From assembly GCF_016464365.1 (NCBI RefSeq), contig NZ_JADCUC010000002.1, forward strand, positions 364,001 through 428,000: a DNA stretch of 64,000 nucleotides, given 5' to 3'. Below the pieces are notes generated by a model, which did not search any database, was not told the origin of the DNA, and saw only the letters and a program-made list of their open reading frames with translations. The DNA comes from Sandaracinobacteroides hominis. Its GTDB lineage: Bacteria; Pseudomonadota; Alphaproteobacteria; Sphingomonadales; Sphingomonadaceae. Positions 27,578-35,127 of this stretch are shown one piece after another; positions within the stretch are counted from its first letter, which is position 1, and every line of letters starts with the position of its first letter. A program made the translations under genes and the position numbers.

Positions 27578-28711
27578 CTAAAAGCCGTTCCCGCCCTGCG
27601 CCGATCCCAACAGGTCGATGCCTTCGAACAGCCGGGTAAGCGCCGCCCGTTCCTCGGCGCCGATTTCCGGCCGCCAGATTTCGAAGAGGAGGATGACGCG
27701 TGTTTCAGTGCCCCGGTTCCAGGCCTCATGCTCGAAGCTGTCGTCGAAAATCAGCGCCTTGCCCGGCTCCCACCGCCGCGTTTCCGGGCCGACACGGAGC
27801 GCGCAATCGGCGTTCACCACCAGCGGGACATGGCAGATGAGGCGGGTGTTCAGCATGCCATGGTGCGGCTGGATGTGGGTGCCGGGCTTCAGCAGCGACC
27901 AGAGCGCCATCGGCGAGCGCCCCTTGATCACCGGGATCGGAGCAGCCGCCAGCGCCGCCATGGTCGCGGGCGCGGCGGCGGCATGTTCGGCAACGATCTC
28001 GCCGTTCTGCCAGAAATAATGGGCGCCCCACGAAGGGTCGTTCTTCAGCGGATTGTTGGGCGCCGGCCGGCCCGGTTGGGTTTCCACATAGGGTCGGAAA
28101 TCCTCGCCACCGGCAAGGCGGAAGGCGAGTTCGGCCTGCATCGCCGGAATGGCGGCCTCCAACTCGGCCAGCCAGGGAAATTCATGGCGTTCATAGAAAG
28201 GGCGCTGGGGCAGGCCGGGGAAATAGAACATGCTGGGCTGCTGCAGATAGAGCGGCACCTTGCCGCTCAGCATGTCGATGGCCAGCGCGACGCGGGGAAC
28301 GTGGGCAATGTCGCCCAGCGCAGCGCGCATATGGCCCTCGAAGCGGGCGCCGGCTTCAGCGAGCCAGGTCTGCGCGCGCTGCAACAGCGGGTGCAGTTCC
28401 GGCGGAACCGGTCCGGCGGCGGCCCGCTTCAGGGCGGCCTGATAGAAAGCCGTGGCGGCACGGTCGTCGCCGCGCTCCGCCTTCAGATTACCCATGGCCA
28501 GCATGGGCAACATCTGGCCCGGGCTCAGCTCCAGCGCCCGGGCGAGCGCCTGCTCCTCGCCATGCGGATCGCCGCTCATCCGCGCGACCTGCGCGGCAAG
28601 GAGCGGTGGCGCGTCGGCAAGCGTCGCCAACTGTGCGCGGGCTCCCGCCACGTCTCCGCGACGGAGCGCTGTCTGGATATCGGCGACTATGGCGGCGACA
28701 GGTTTGTTCAA
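27578..28711 (-). CDS. Aspartyl/asparaginyl beta-hydroxylase domain protein with TPR-like N-terminus
   Basis: 377 aa. The N-terminal half is Ala/Leu-rich, helical and TPR-like (AARAQLATLAD, LELSPGQMLPMLAMGNLKAERGDD). The C-terminal half is an Asp_Arg_Hydrox domain: LKPGTHIQPHHGMLNTRLICHVPL and FDDSFEHEAWNRG give the 2-oxoglutarate/Fe site (His in PHHG, distal His in FEHEAWN). Bacterial members may hydroxylate protein or lipid substrates; LpxO relatives act on lipid A. Start ATG overlaps the stop of the zinc peptidase gene by 4 bp. Confidence 0.9.
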   Translation of the reverse strand: MNKPVAAIVADIQTALRRGDVAGARAQLATLADAPPLLAAQVARMSGDPHGEEQALARALELSPGQMLPMLAMGNLKAERGDDRAATAFYQAALKRAAAGPVPPELHPLLQRAQTWLAEAGARFEGHMRAALGDIAHVPRVALAIDMLSGKVPLYLQQPSMFYFPGLPQRPFYERHEFPWLAELEAAIPAMQAELAFRLAGGEDFRPYVETQPGRPAPNNPLKNDPSWGAHYFWQNGEIVAEHAAAAPATMAALAAAPIPVIKGRSPMALWSLLKPGTHIQPHHGMLNTRLICHVPLVVNADCALRVGPETRRWEPGKALIFDDSFEHEAWNRGTETRVILLFEIWRPEIGAEERAALTRLFEGIDLLGSAQGGNGF

Positions 28712-29637
28712 AGCTGGGCGGCGGGAATATTGAACGTGTCGCAGGCGTTGGGATTGCCGCTTTCAAAACCCCTGGTCAGCCAGCGGACGCGCTGTGCGGC
28801 GCTGCCGTGGGTGAAGCTGTCTGGCACGACGCGGCCTTGCGCCTGCTTCTGCAGGGTGTCGTCGCCGATCGCCTGCGCCGCCCGTACGCCCTCCGCGAAA
28901 TCGCCGGAATCGAGCAGGTTGCGGTTGTTGGCGGCCCAGACGCCGGCATAGCAATCGGCCTGCAGTTCCAGCCGCATCAGCCACTGGTTCGCTTCCGCCT
29001 GGCTGCGAGCGGATTTCTGCCGCTTGGTGACTTCATCGGAAATGCCGGTGATGGTCTGGATATGGTGGCCGACTTCATGCGCGATCACATAGGCGGCGGC
29101 AAAATCGCCGGGGGCGCCAAAGCGGCTGTGCAGCTCGTCGAAGAAGCTTGTGTCCAGATAGACCTTCTGGTCGCCCGGGCAATAGAAGGGGCCGGACGCG
29201 GCCGACGCCGAGCCGCAGGCGGAGCGGATGCTGCCATCGAACAGCACGAGTTTCGGGGCGGGATATTTCTCGCCCGATGCGGCGAACAGCTTGCTCCAGG
29301 TATCTTCGGTGGTGGCAAGCACCTTGGCGACAAACTGGTCGGTGGAGCCGGGGGCCATCTGCGGCGCGGGCGCGCTTTGCGTGGGGGCGCTGGCGTGCGG
29401 TGCAACTGCAGGGCTGCCGCCACCACCCATGTTCGACAGCAGGAAGACGGCGCCAAAGGCGACGATGATGCCCACGATGCCGAACTTGGAGCCAATGAGC
29501 GGGATCAGCAGGCCCAGCAAGCCGCCCATGCCGCCAAAGCCGCCGGCCTGCTGGCCGCCGCCGCCGCCGAAGCCGATGCCGCCTTCGCCGCGCCGGTCCT
29601 CCACGTTGCTGCTTTCGCGCTGGTCGTCGAGCCTCAT
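28708..29637 (-). CDS. YpfJ-type neutral zinc metallopeptidase (KPN_02809 family)
   Basis: 309 aa. A short Gly-rich N-terminus, one membrane segment (FGIVGIIVAFGAVFLLSNMG), then a peptidase domain with HEVGHHIQ zinc motif and EADCYAGVWA-like LQADCYAGVWAAN third-ligand region. YPAPKLVLFDG and FYCPGDQKVYLDTSFF are family marks. Substrate unknown. It leads a two-gene unit with the hydroxylase (ATGA overlap) and is divergent from the sugar dehydrogenase. Confidence 0.92.
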   Translation of the reverse strand: MRLDDQRESSNVEDRRGEGGIGFGGGGGQQAGGFGGMGGLLGLLIPLIGSKFGIVGIIVAFGAVFLLSNMGGGGSPAVAPHASAPTQSAPAPQMAPGSTDQFVAKVLATTEDTWSKLFAASGEKYPAPKLVLFDGSIRSACGSASAASGPFYCPGDQKVYLDTSFFDELHSRFGAPGDFAAAYVIAHEVGHHIQTITGISDEVTKRQKSARSQAEANQWLMRLELQADCYAGVWAANNRNLLDSGDFAEGVRAAQAIGDDTLQKQAQGRVVPDSFTHGSAAQRVRWLTRGFESGNPNACDTFNIPAAQL

Positions 29638-29789
29638 GTCCTACCCTCTCGCTATGCCCCGTTCGCGGCGAGGATAGGGGAAAGCGCCGGAGGTTGCGAG
29701 CAAAACAGGCTGCCCATGGAACGGGATGTCGCGCCGGGCTTGGAGACGGGCGGCAGAGGCATTACGTCGAGTGACAAGAGGAGATGGGA

Positions 29790-30956
29790 ATGCGCGTGAT
29801 TGCAGCGGCGGTTCTGGGTGCGGTTCTGGTTGCAATTCCGGCGGTCGCGCAGGTGCGGCCGCCCGTGGTTGCCTTTGACGTGCCGGCCGAGCCGGGGGTC
29901 GCGCAGGAGGTGTGGGCGACCGGCCTGGTGAAACCATGGGGCATGGCCTTCCTGCCGGACGGGCGCGCCATCGTGACCGAGAAGGCCGGGCGTATGCGGA
30001 TCGTTTCGAAGGACGGCCGGGTGGGGCCGCCGGTGGCGGGCATGCCGAAGATACCGGTGATCGGGCAGGGCGGCCTGCTGGACGTGGCGGTGCATCCGGA
30101 CTTTGCGACCAATGGGCTGGTTTACTTCACGCACGCGACGGGGACGGATGCGGCCAATGCCACGGCGCTTTCACGGGGCAAGCTGACCGGCAACATGCTG
30201 ACCGAGGTGCAGGAGCTGATCCGAAATCCGGTGTCGAAAGGCGGTGGCCAGCATTTCGGCTCGCGGCTGCTGTGGCTGCCCGATGGCTCGCTGCTGATGA
30301 GCGTGGGCGATGGCGGAAACCCGCCGGCGTCGGTGCTGGGCGACCTGAGCCGCAAGCAGGCGCAGAATGGCGCCACCTGGTTCGGCAAGGTTCTGCGGGT
30401 TACAGCCGATGGCCTGCCGGTGAAGAACAATCCCGGCGTGCTGAACCCCAGGCTGGGCTGGGACCGGCGAGTGTGGAGCATCGGCCACCGCAATATCCAG
30501 GGGCTGGCGCGCGACGGCTCGACCGGCGTGGTGTGGGCCACCGAGCATGGCGCCAGGGGCGGGGATGAGCTGAACCGGATCGTCGCGGGCGGCAATCATG
30601 GCTGGCCGATAGTGACCTACAGCCTGGAATATTCCGGCAAGGTGATCACCGAAGAACGCTCGCGGCCCGGTTTCCGCGATCCGGTTTCGGTGTGGGTGCC
30701 GTCTATCGCGCCATCCGGGCTGGCAGTCTATCGCGGGACGGTGCTGCCGGGGCTGAACGGGGCGATCCTGGCGGGCGGGCTGATGAGCAGCGATGTGCGC
30801 GTGCTGCGCATGGGGGCTGATGGCGCGGCGCGGCCCGAACGGCGGATCGAGATCGGCGCGCGGGTGCGCGATGTCGTAGCGGGTCCTGACGGGCTGATCT
30901 ATGTGCTGACGGACGAGGACGAGGGGCGGATCATCCGGCTGAAACCAGCGGGCTGA
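29790..30956 (+). CDS. PQQ-dependent sugar (aldose) dehydrogenase
   Basis: 388 aa from ATG 29790, which has GAGGAG 6 nt upstream; an ATG 6 bp earlier would leave too little space. Signal peptide VIAAAVLGAVLVAIPAVAQ; periplasmic. The YliI/soluble-GDH beta-propeller shows WGMAFLPDG, GLLDVAVHPDF, GQHFGSRLLW, SIGHRNIQGLA, TEHGARGGDELN and NHGWP, including the His/Arg/Asn PQQ and sugar contacts. It oxidises aldoses to lactones. The last 26 bp overlap the convergent TauE/SafE gene. Confidence 0.93.
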   Translation: MRVIAAAVLGAVLVAIPAVAQVRPPVVAFDVPAEPGVAQEVWATGLVKPWGMAFLPDGRAIVTEKAGRMRIVSKDGRVGPPVAGMPKIPVIGQGGLLDVAVHPDFATNGLVYFTHATGTDAANATALSRGKLTGNMLTEVQELIRNPVSKGGGQHFGSRLLWLPDGSLLMSVGDGGNPPASVLGDLSRKQAQNGATWFGKVLRVTADGLPVKNNPGVLNPRLGWDRRVWSIGHRNIQGLARDGSTGVVWATEHGARGGDELNRIVAGGNHGWPIVTYSLEYSGKVITEERSRPGFRDPVSVWVPSIAPSGLAVYRGTVLPGLNGAILAGGLMSSDVRVLRMGADGAARPERRIEIGARVRDVVAGPDGLIYVLTDEDEGRIIRLKPAG

Positions 30957-31740
30957 GGGCTGCGGCGAGCGCCGGCCAGCCCTTTGCGGCGACAGCGATT
31001 CCGGTCGCGATGACGAGGATGGCGAACAGCCGTGCGAGCAGATTGCGGCGGCTGGCGAGGCGCTTGCCCACTGCTATGCCCGCGGCGGCTCCTGCTGCGC
31101 CCCCGGCGACCATGATTGCAGTGAGGGGCCAGTCGACGCGGCCGGCCAGCGCGTAGCTGGTGGCGGTGGTTGCGCCCAGCGCGAAGACGACGACGAGCGA
31201 GGTGCCGACCGCAGAGGTGATGGGCATCGCCGTGGCGAGCAGGAGCGCGGGTACGATGAGGAAGCCGCCACCTATTCCGAAATAGCCGGCAAGGAGGCCG
31301 GTGCCGAGGCCGAGCGGTACGAGGCGCGGGAGCAGGCGGGCGGCGCTGGCGCGGGTGAGGCGGACGCTTGGGTCTGGCTCCGATTGGCGGGGGCGGAGCA
31401 TGGACAGGCCGACGCCGAGCATCAGCAGGCCGAAGAGGGCGAGGAGGAGGTCGGGGTCTGTGGCCTTGCCGGCCCGTGAGCCGATCCATGCGCCGATGCT
31501 GCCGGCGCCTGCGAAGACCAGCGCGCAGTTCCACTTCACGTTTCCGGTGCGGGCGTGGCCCGAGAGGCTGAGGAGGGCGCTGAGCGAGACGGCGACTGCG
31601 GCGGTGCCGATGGCGGCGTGCGCATCCTTTACGCCGACGAAATAGACCAGCAGCGGCACGGCGATGATGGAGCCGCCCGCGCCGATGAGGCCGAGGATGA
31701 GGCCGATGGCGACGCCGGCGGCGAGGGCTGCGGGGATCAT
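30931..31740 (-). CDS. TauE/SafE-family sulfite/anion exporter
   Basis: 269 aa with about eight membrane segments; GLIGAGGSIIAVPLLVYF and the repeat GYFGIGGGFLIVPALLL are the two TauE/SafE signature halves. It probably exports sulfite or related sulfur anions. The true start is ATG 31740, overlapping the rhodanese stop by 4 bp. It is the last gene of the repressor-rhodanese-exporter unit, which fits removal of the sulfite formed by persulfide dioxygenase. The 3' end overlaps the opposing dehydrogenase gene by 26 bp. Confidence 0.92.
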   Translation of the reverse strand: MIPAALAAGVAIGLILGLIGAGGSIIAVPLLVYFVGVKDAHAAIGTAAVAVSLSALLSLSGHARTGNVKWNCALVFAGAGSIGAWIGSRAGKATDPDLLLALFGLLMLGVGLSMLRPRQSEPDPSVRLTRASAARLLPRLVPLGLGTGLLAGYFGIGGGFLIVPALLLATAMPITSAVGTSLVVVFALGATTATSYALAGRVDWPLTAIMVAGGAAGAAAGIAVGKRLASRRNLLARLFAILVIATGIAVAAKGWPALAAALSPLVSAG

Positions 31741-32237
31741 GCAGCCTTGTTCCACGGCATCAGGGCAAGGAGATGCGCCATGCCGCACCAGCCGGTAACG
31801 CCGGCGAAGGTGAGGCCCGCGCCGACGAAGGCGGAGAGGCCGAGGAACGCCGGGTTTACCGTGACGCTGAGAATTACGCCGGCGAGGATTAGGGCGCCGG
31901 CGGCAATCTGTACCTGCCGCATGATCGGGATGGGCTGGCTGCGATCCGCGACGACTGGGCCGCCTGCGGCTGCCCATGCGGAGAGGCCGCCTTCGAGTAT
32001 CCGGGCGCGGGGGCCTGCAGCAGCGGCGATCCGGGTGGCGCAGCCGCCGGTGCGGGCGCCGGAGCGGCAGGTGAAGACGAGCGGGCCTGCGGGGAGACGT
32101 GCGGTTTCGAGCTGCTCTTGCGGGATGTTGAGGCTGCCGGGGACATGTTCGCGGGCGAACTCATCTGCCCCGCGGATGTCGATAAGGGTGGCGCCTGCGG
32201 CGACGCGTTGGCGGGCTTCGGTGGCGGTGATGCGCAT
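31737..32237 (-). CDS. Membrane-anchored rhodanese (rhodanese + DUF2892)
   Basis: 166 aa. The N-terminal rhodanese domain has the catalytic C57 in VFTCRSGARTG and the IDIRGADEFAREHVPGSLNIP motif. The C-terminal DUF2892-like part has two membrane helices (QIAAGALILAGVILSV and AFVGAGLTFAGVTG). It transfers sulfane sulfur, probably to thiols, at the inner membrane. It is downstream of the BigR-type repressor (4-nt gap) and overlaps the TauE/SafE start. Confidence 0.94.
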   Translation of the reverse strand: MRITATEARQRVAAGATLIDIRGADEFAREHVPGSLNIPQEQLETARLPAGPLVFTCRSGARTGGCATRIAAAAGPRARILEGGLSAWAAAGGPVVADRSQPIPIMRQVQIAAGALILAGVILSVTVNPAFLGLSAFVGAGLTFAGVTGWCGMAHLLALMPWNKAA

Positions 32238-32241
32238 GGGC

Positions 32242-32562
32242 TCAGGCTTCCTGGGTGCAATAGAGGGTATGGAGGGTTTCCATCAGCTGCAGCACGCGCG
32301 GGTCTGCGATGCGATAGCGGATGGACTGGCGCTCGCGCGTGGTGGCGACGAGGCCGTCTGCGCGGAGACGGGCGAGGTGTTGCGACAGGGCGGACTGGGA
32401 GAGGCCGACCGAGTCCGCGAGCGCGCCGACCGGCATTTCGCCTGCCTCTGACAGGCGGCAAAGGATCATCAGGCGCGGGGCGCTGGCGAGCAGCGCGAGC
32501 GTTTCCGCAAGCCGCCCTGCCTGGGCTGCGAACTGGACTGGATCGAGGGGGGCATTTGGCAC
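32242..32562 (-). CDS. ArsR-family repressor of BigR/SqrR type (persulfide sensor)
   Basis: 106 aa winged-helix protein: recognition region LADSVGLSQSALSQHLARLRADGLV and wing TRERQSIRYRI. Two cysteines, C35 (LMILCRLSE) and C102 (LYCTQEA), are 67 residues apart, close to the C41/C107 and C42/C108 pairs that form a polysulfide bridge in SqrR and BigR. It should repress the module until persulfide accumulates. It diverges from the persulfide-dioxygenase-like gene across a 64-bp AT-rich operator region. Confidence 0.92.
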   Translation of the reverse strand: MPNAPLDPVQFAAQAGRLAETLALLASAPRLMILCRLSEAGEMPVGALADSVGLSQSALSQHLARLRADGLVATTRERQSIRYRIADPRVLQLMETLHTLYCTQEA

Positions 32563-32572
32563 GGCTTGACCT

Positions 32573-32611
32573 TTATATTAGATAAAACTAAATTAGTATT
32601 ATTGAATATAA
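32573..32611. promoter_or_regulatory. AT-rich divergent promoter/operator of the persulfide module
   Basis: ttatatt (32573-32579) and aatataa (32605-32611) are inverted repeats flanking an AT-rich core, in an otherwise GC-rich window. BigR-type repressors bind AT-rich imperfect palindromes of this kind, and both -10 elements must lie here. Binding is inferred. Confidence 0.7.
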
Positions 32612-32626
32612 TGTCAAGGATCTGCC

Positions 32627-33496
32627 ATGACCGCCATCATCCGGGCCTTCTTCGACGAGCCCACCAACACCGTTTCCTATCTTGTTTCCGACCCCTCGAT
32701 GCAGGCGGCCGCGATCATCGACCCCGTGCTGGATTTCGATCAGCCTTCGGGGCGGATTTCGACGCGGTCCGCCGATGCGCTGTTGGCGGCGGTGGCTGAG
32801 GGTGGACTGCGGCTGGAGTGGATATTGGAGACGCATGCACATGCCGACCATCTGTCTGCGGCGGGTTATCTGAAGGCGAAGTCTGGCGCGAAGCTGGGCA
32901 TTGGTGCGCGCATCGGCGAGGTGCAGGCGATCTTTCGACCGCGCTTTGGCATCGAAGGCGGGACCGACGGGTTTGACCATCTGTTTGCCGATGGCGAGCG
33001 CTTTCATCTGGGTGCGCTGGAGGTGGAGGTGCTGGCGACGCCGGGGCATACGCCGGCCTGTGTCAGTTATCGCATCGGCGACGCGGTGTTCGTGGGGGAT
33101 ACGCTGTTCATGCCCGACTATGGGACAGCGCGGGCGGATTTTCCCGGCGGCGATGCAGCGACGCTCTATGCCTCGATTCAGCGGTTGCTGGCGCTGCCGC
33201 CCGAGACGCGGTTGTTCATGTGCCACGATTACAAGGCCCCCGGGCGCGAGGCGTATCGCTGGGAGACGACGGTGGCGGCGCAGCGCGCGACCAATGTGCA
33301 TGTGCATGACGGGGTGAGCGCCGAGGAGTTTGTGGCCATGCGCACCGCGCGCGATGCCGCGCTGGCGGTGCCGAAGCTGTTGCTGCCTTCGCTGCAGGTG
33401 AATGTGGAGGGTGGACGGTTGCCGCCGGCAGCCGGGGATGGGGCGCGGCGGATGGCACTGCCGTTGACCGTGCCGGAGGGCTATGCCGAGGCATAG
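32627..33496 (+). CDS. blh: MBL-fold persulfide dioxygenase-like hydrolase (Blh/ETHE1 type)
   Basis: 289 aa. The metallo-beta-lactamase motif is H70-A-H72-A-D74-H75; LATPGHTPAC, FVGDTLFMPDYGTARADFPGGDA and FMCHDY supply the remaining ligands. The YGTARADFPGGDA stretch and the overall order match Blh/ETHE1 persulfide dioxygenases, which oxidise glutathione persulfide to sulfite. The AT-rich leader and divergent BigR-type gene support this. No fused rhodanese; that activity is supplied by 31737-32237. Confidence 0.93.
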   Translation: MTAIIRAFFDEPTNTVSYLVSDPSMQAAAIIDPVLDFDQPSGRISTRSADALLAAVAEGGLRLEWILETHAHADHLSAAGYLKAKSGAKLGIGARIGEVQAIFRPRFGIEGGTDGFDHLFADGERFHLGALEVEVLATPGHTPACVSYRIGDAVFVGDTLFMPDYGTARADFPGGDAATLYASIQRLLALPPETRLFMCHDYKAPGREAYRWETTVAAQRATNVHVHDGVSAEEFVAMRTARDAALAVPKLLLPSLQVNVEGGRLPPAAGDGARRMALPLTVPEGYAEA

Positions 33497-33519
33497 GGCA
33501 TTTACAGGGTTTACTTGTA

Positions 33520-33542
33520 GGAGATAATTTGAGGTAATCTCC
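33520..33542 (+). promoter_or_regulatory. Hairpin over the ribosome-binding region of the AAA ATPase
   Basis: ggagat (33520-33525) pairs with atctcc (33537-33542), enclosing the loop aatttgaggta, just before the ATG at 33545. The GAGG in the loop is the probable ribosome site, so the hairpin could modulate initiation. It has only 6 bp, so this is tentative. Confidence 0.35.
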
Positions 33543-33544
33543 GT

Positions 33545-34723
33545 ATGGATCCTGTCAGAAACCCCTTTGCGCCCGGCGCGGGTACGCGCCCGCCCGAGCT
33601 TGCCGGACGCGACGACCTGATCGAGCGGGCGGAGATTGCGCTAGATCGCATCGCCCGCGGGCGGCAGGCGCGCAGCTTCATTCTCTATGGCTTGCGCGGC
33701 ACCGGGAAGACCGTTCTGCTGGGGAAGATTCGGCAGGATGCCGAGGCACGCGGGTTGCACGCGGTCAGGATCGAGGCGCCGGAAGGACGCTCGCTGCCGG
33801 CTATGCTGGCTGCGCCGCTCAGGGCGCTACTGCTGAAACTGGACCGGCTGGAGGCGACCAAGAAGGGGGCGCAGAGGGCGCTCAGGGCGCTCGCAAGTTT
33901 TGCCAAGCTGAAGGTGAGCTACTCCGACATCGAGGTTACGCTGGATGTCGAGCCAGAGAAGGGCGTGGCGGATTCCGGCGATCTGGAAGTCGACCTCACC
34001 GAACTGCTGCTGGCGGTGGGCGAGGCTGCGAAGGAACGCGACACGGCGGCGATCCTGGCCATCGACGAGATCCAGTATGTGAAGGAAAGCGAGATGGCGG
34101 CGCTGATCGCGGCGCTGCATGCCGTGGCGCAGGCGCAGCTGCCGGTTACGATGGTGGCGGCCGGGCTGCCGCAGCTGCTGGGGCAGATGGGGCGGGCGAA
34201 AAGCTATGCCGAGCGGCTGTTCGAATATGTGGAGGTGGCGCGGCTGGATGCCGGCGCTGCGCGCAATGCCATCGTGCTGCCGATCGAACGCGAGGATGAG
34301 GAGATCGAACGCGACGCAGTCGAGGCCATCCTAAAGGCGACGCAGGGCTATCCCTATTTCCTGCAGGAATGGGGAAAACATGCCTGGGACCTGGCGTTCG
34401 GTTCGCCGATCACCTTGCAGGATGTCGAGAACGCGACGGTAACGGCGGTCGCCGAGCTGGATGCGAGCTTTTTCCGCGTGCGCTTCGATCGGCTGACGCC
34501 GACGGAAAAGCGCTATGTGCGGGCGATGGCGGAGCTGGGGGCGGGGCCGCATCGTTCGGGCGATATCGCCGAGCTGCTGGGGAAGCAGGTGACGCAGCTG
34601 GCGCCCATCCGCAACAGCCTGATCAAGAAGGGGATGCTGTATTCGCCAGCGCATGGCGATACCGCCTTCACCGTGCCGATGTTCGACGAGTTCATGCGGC
34701 GGATCATGCCGGAGCTGGTCTGA
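33545..34723 (+). CDS. Orphan AAA ATPase with winged-helix-like C-terminus
   Basis: 392 aa. Walker A GLRGTGKT at 49-56, Walker B ILAIDE at about 170-175 and a sensor region around TMVAAGLPQLL. The C-terminal part (FDRLTPTEKRYVRAMAELG, GDIAELLGKQVTQLAPIRNSLIKKGML) resembles a winged helix, as in Orc1/Cdc6-like or STAND-type bacterial ATPases. The fold predicts ATP-driven DNA or protein remodelling; partner unknown. It stands alone between the persulfide module and a dead acyltransferase, and overlaps that relic by 20 bp. Possible links to defence or plasmid functions cannot be tested here. Confidence 0.85.
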   Translation: MDPVRNPFAPGAGTRPPELAGRDDLIERAEIALDRIARGRQARSFILYGLRGTGKTVLLGKIRQDAEARGLHAVRIEAPEGRSLPAMLAAPLRALLLKLDRLEATKKGAQRALRALASFAKLKVSYSDIEVTLDVEPEKGVADSGDLEVDLTELLLAVGEAAKERDTAAILAIDEIQYVKESEMAALIAALHAVAQAQLPVTMVAAGLPQLLGQMGRAKSYAERLFEYVEVARLDAGAARNAIVLPIEREDEEIERDAVEAILKATQGYPYFLQEWGKHAWDLAFGSPITLQDVENATVTAVAELDASFFRVRFDRLTPTEKRYVRAMAELGAGPHRSGDIAELLGKQVTQLAPIRNSLIKKGMLYSPAHGDTAFTVPMFDEFMRRIMPELV

Positions 34724-34990
34724 GCGGTGTTTCCGGCGTCGCGCCGAGGACGATACCGAGTGGCCGCCAGCGCATGGCGGCAAGCGCCGCGATCATGCAG
34801 CTGGTGGCAGTGACGGCGATCAGCAGCGTCGCTTCGAGTGGTAACGGCCTGGCGTGCGGCGATTTCACATGCCAGTCCCACGACACATAGAACATGCCGC
34901 TATGGTATAGGATCAGCAGGCCGAAGGCGGCGATGCGCAGCCAGTCATGGTCGAGGCGGCGAGAGGAGGCTTTGGTCTTGCCCTTGACAT
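34704..34990 (-). pseudogene. Acyltransferase-3/OpgC-like gene reduced to its two ends
   Basis: The minus-strand frame reads RRLDHDWLRIAAFGLLILYH and then HSGMFYVSWDWHVKSPHA, the conserved first helix and periplasmic loop of family-3 acyltransferases. Right after it follows a hydrophobic segment (PLEATLLIAVTATSC) that resembles the last helix of the same family, with no catalytic helices between. A full gene needs about 370-400 codons; fewer than 100 remain. No ATG, GTG or TTG lies in frame just upstream. I read this as an in-frame internal deletion plus loss of the start. Confidence 0.75.
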
Positions 34991-35043
34991 GACAGCCGGT
35001 CGGCGGAAATCTCGCGGAAAGACGCGACAGGCCGGAAGGCTGG

Positions 35044-35127
35044 GACGAGCGGTGAGGTGCCTGTGACGAGCGGTGAGGTGCCTGTGACGAGCGGTGAGCG
35101 GGCTGGGACGAGCGGTGAGCGGCGAAT
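35044..35127. repeat. Four tandem 21-bp repeats at the start of the LytTR gene
   Basis: Four consecutive 21-bp units begin with the shared 13-mer gacgagcggtgag (35044, 35065, 35086, 35107). Units 1 and 2 are identical; 3 and 4 diverge in the last 8 bases. 21 bp keeps frame, so each unit adds seven residues (VTSGEVP-like) to the LytTR protein. The units themselves contain ggtgag plus GTG, that is, ribosome-site and start-like sequence. Confidence 0.9.
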
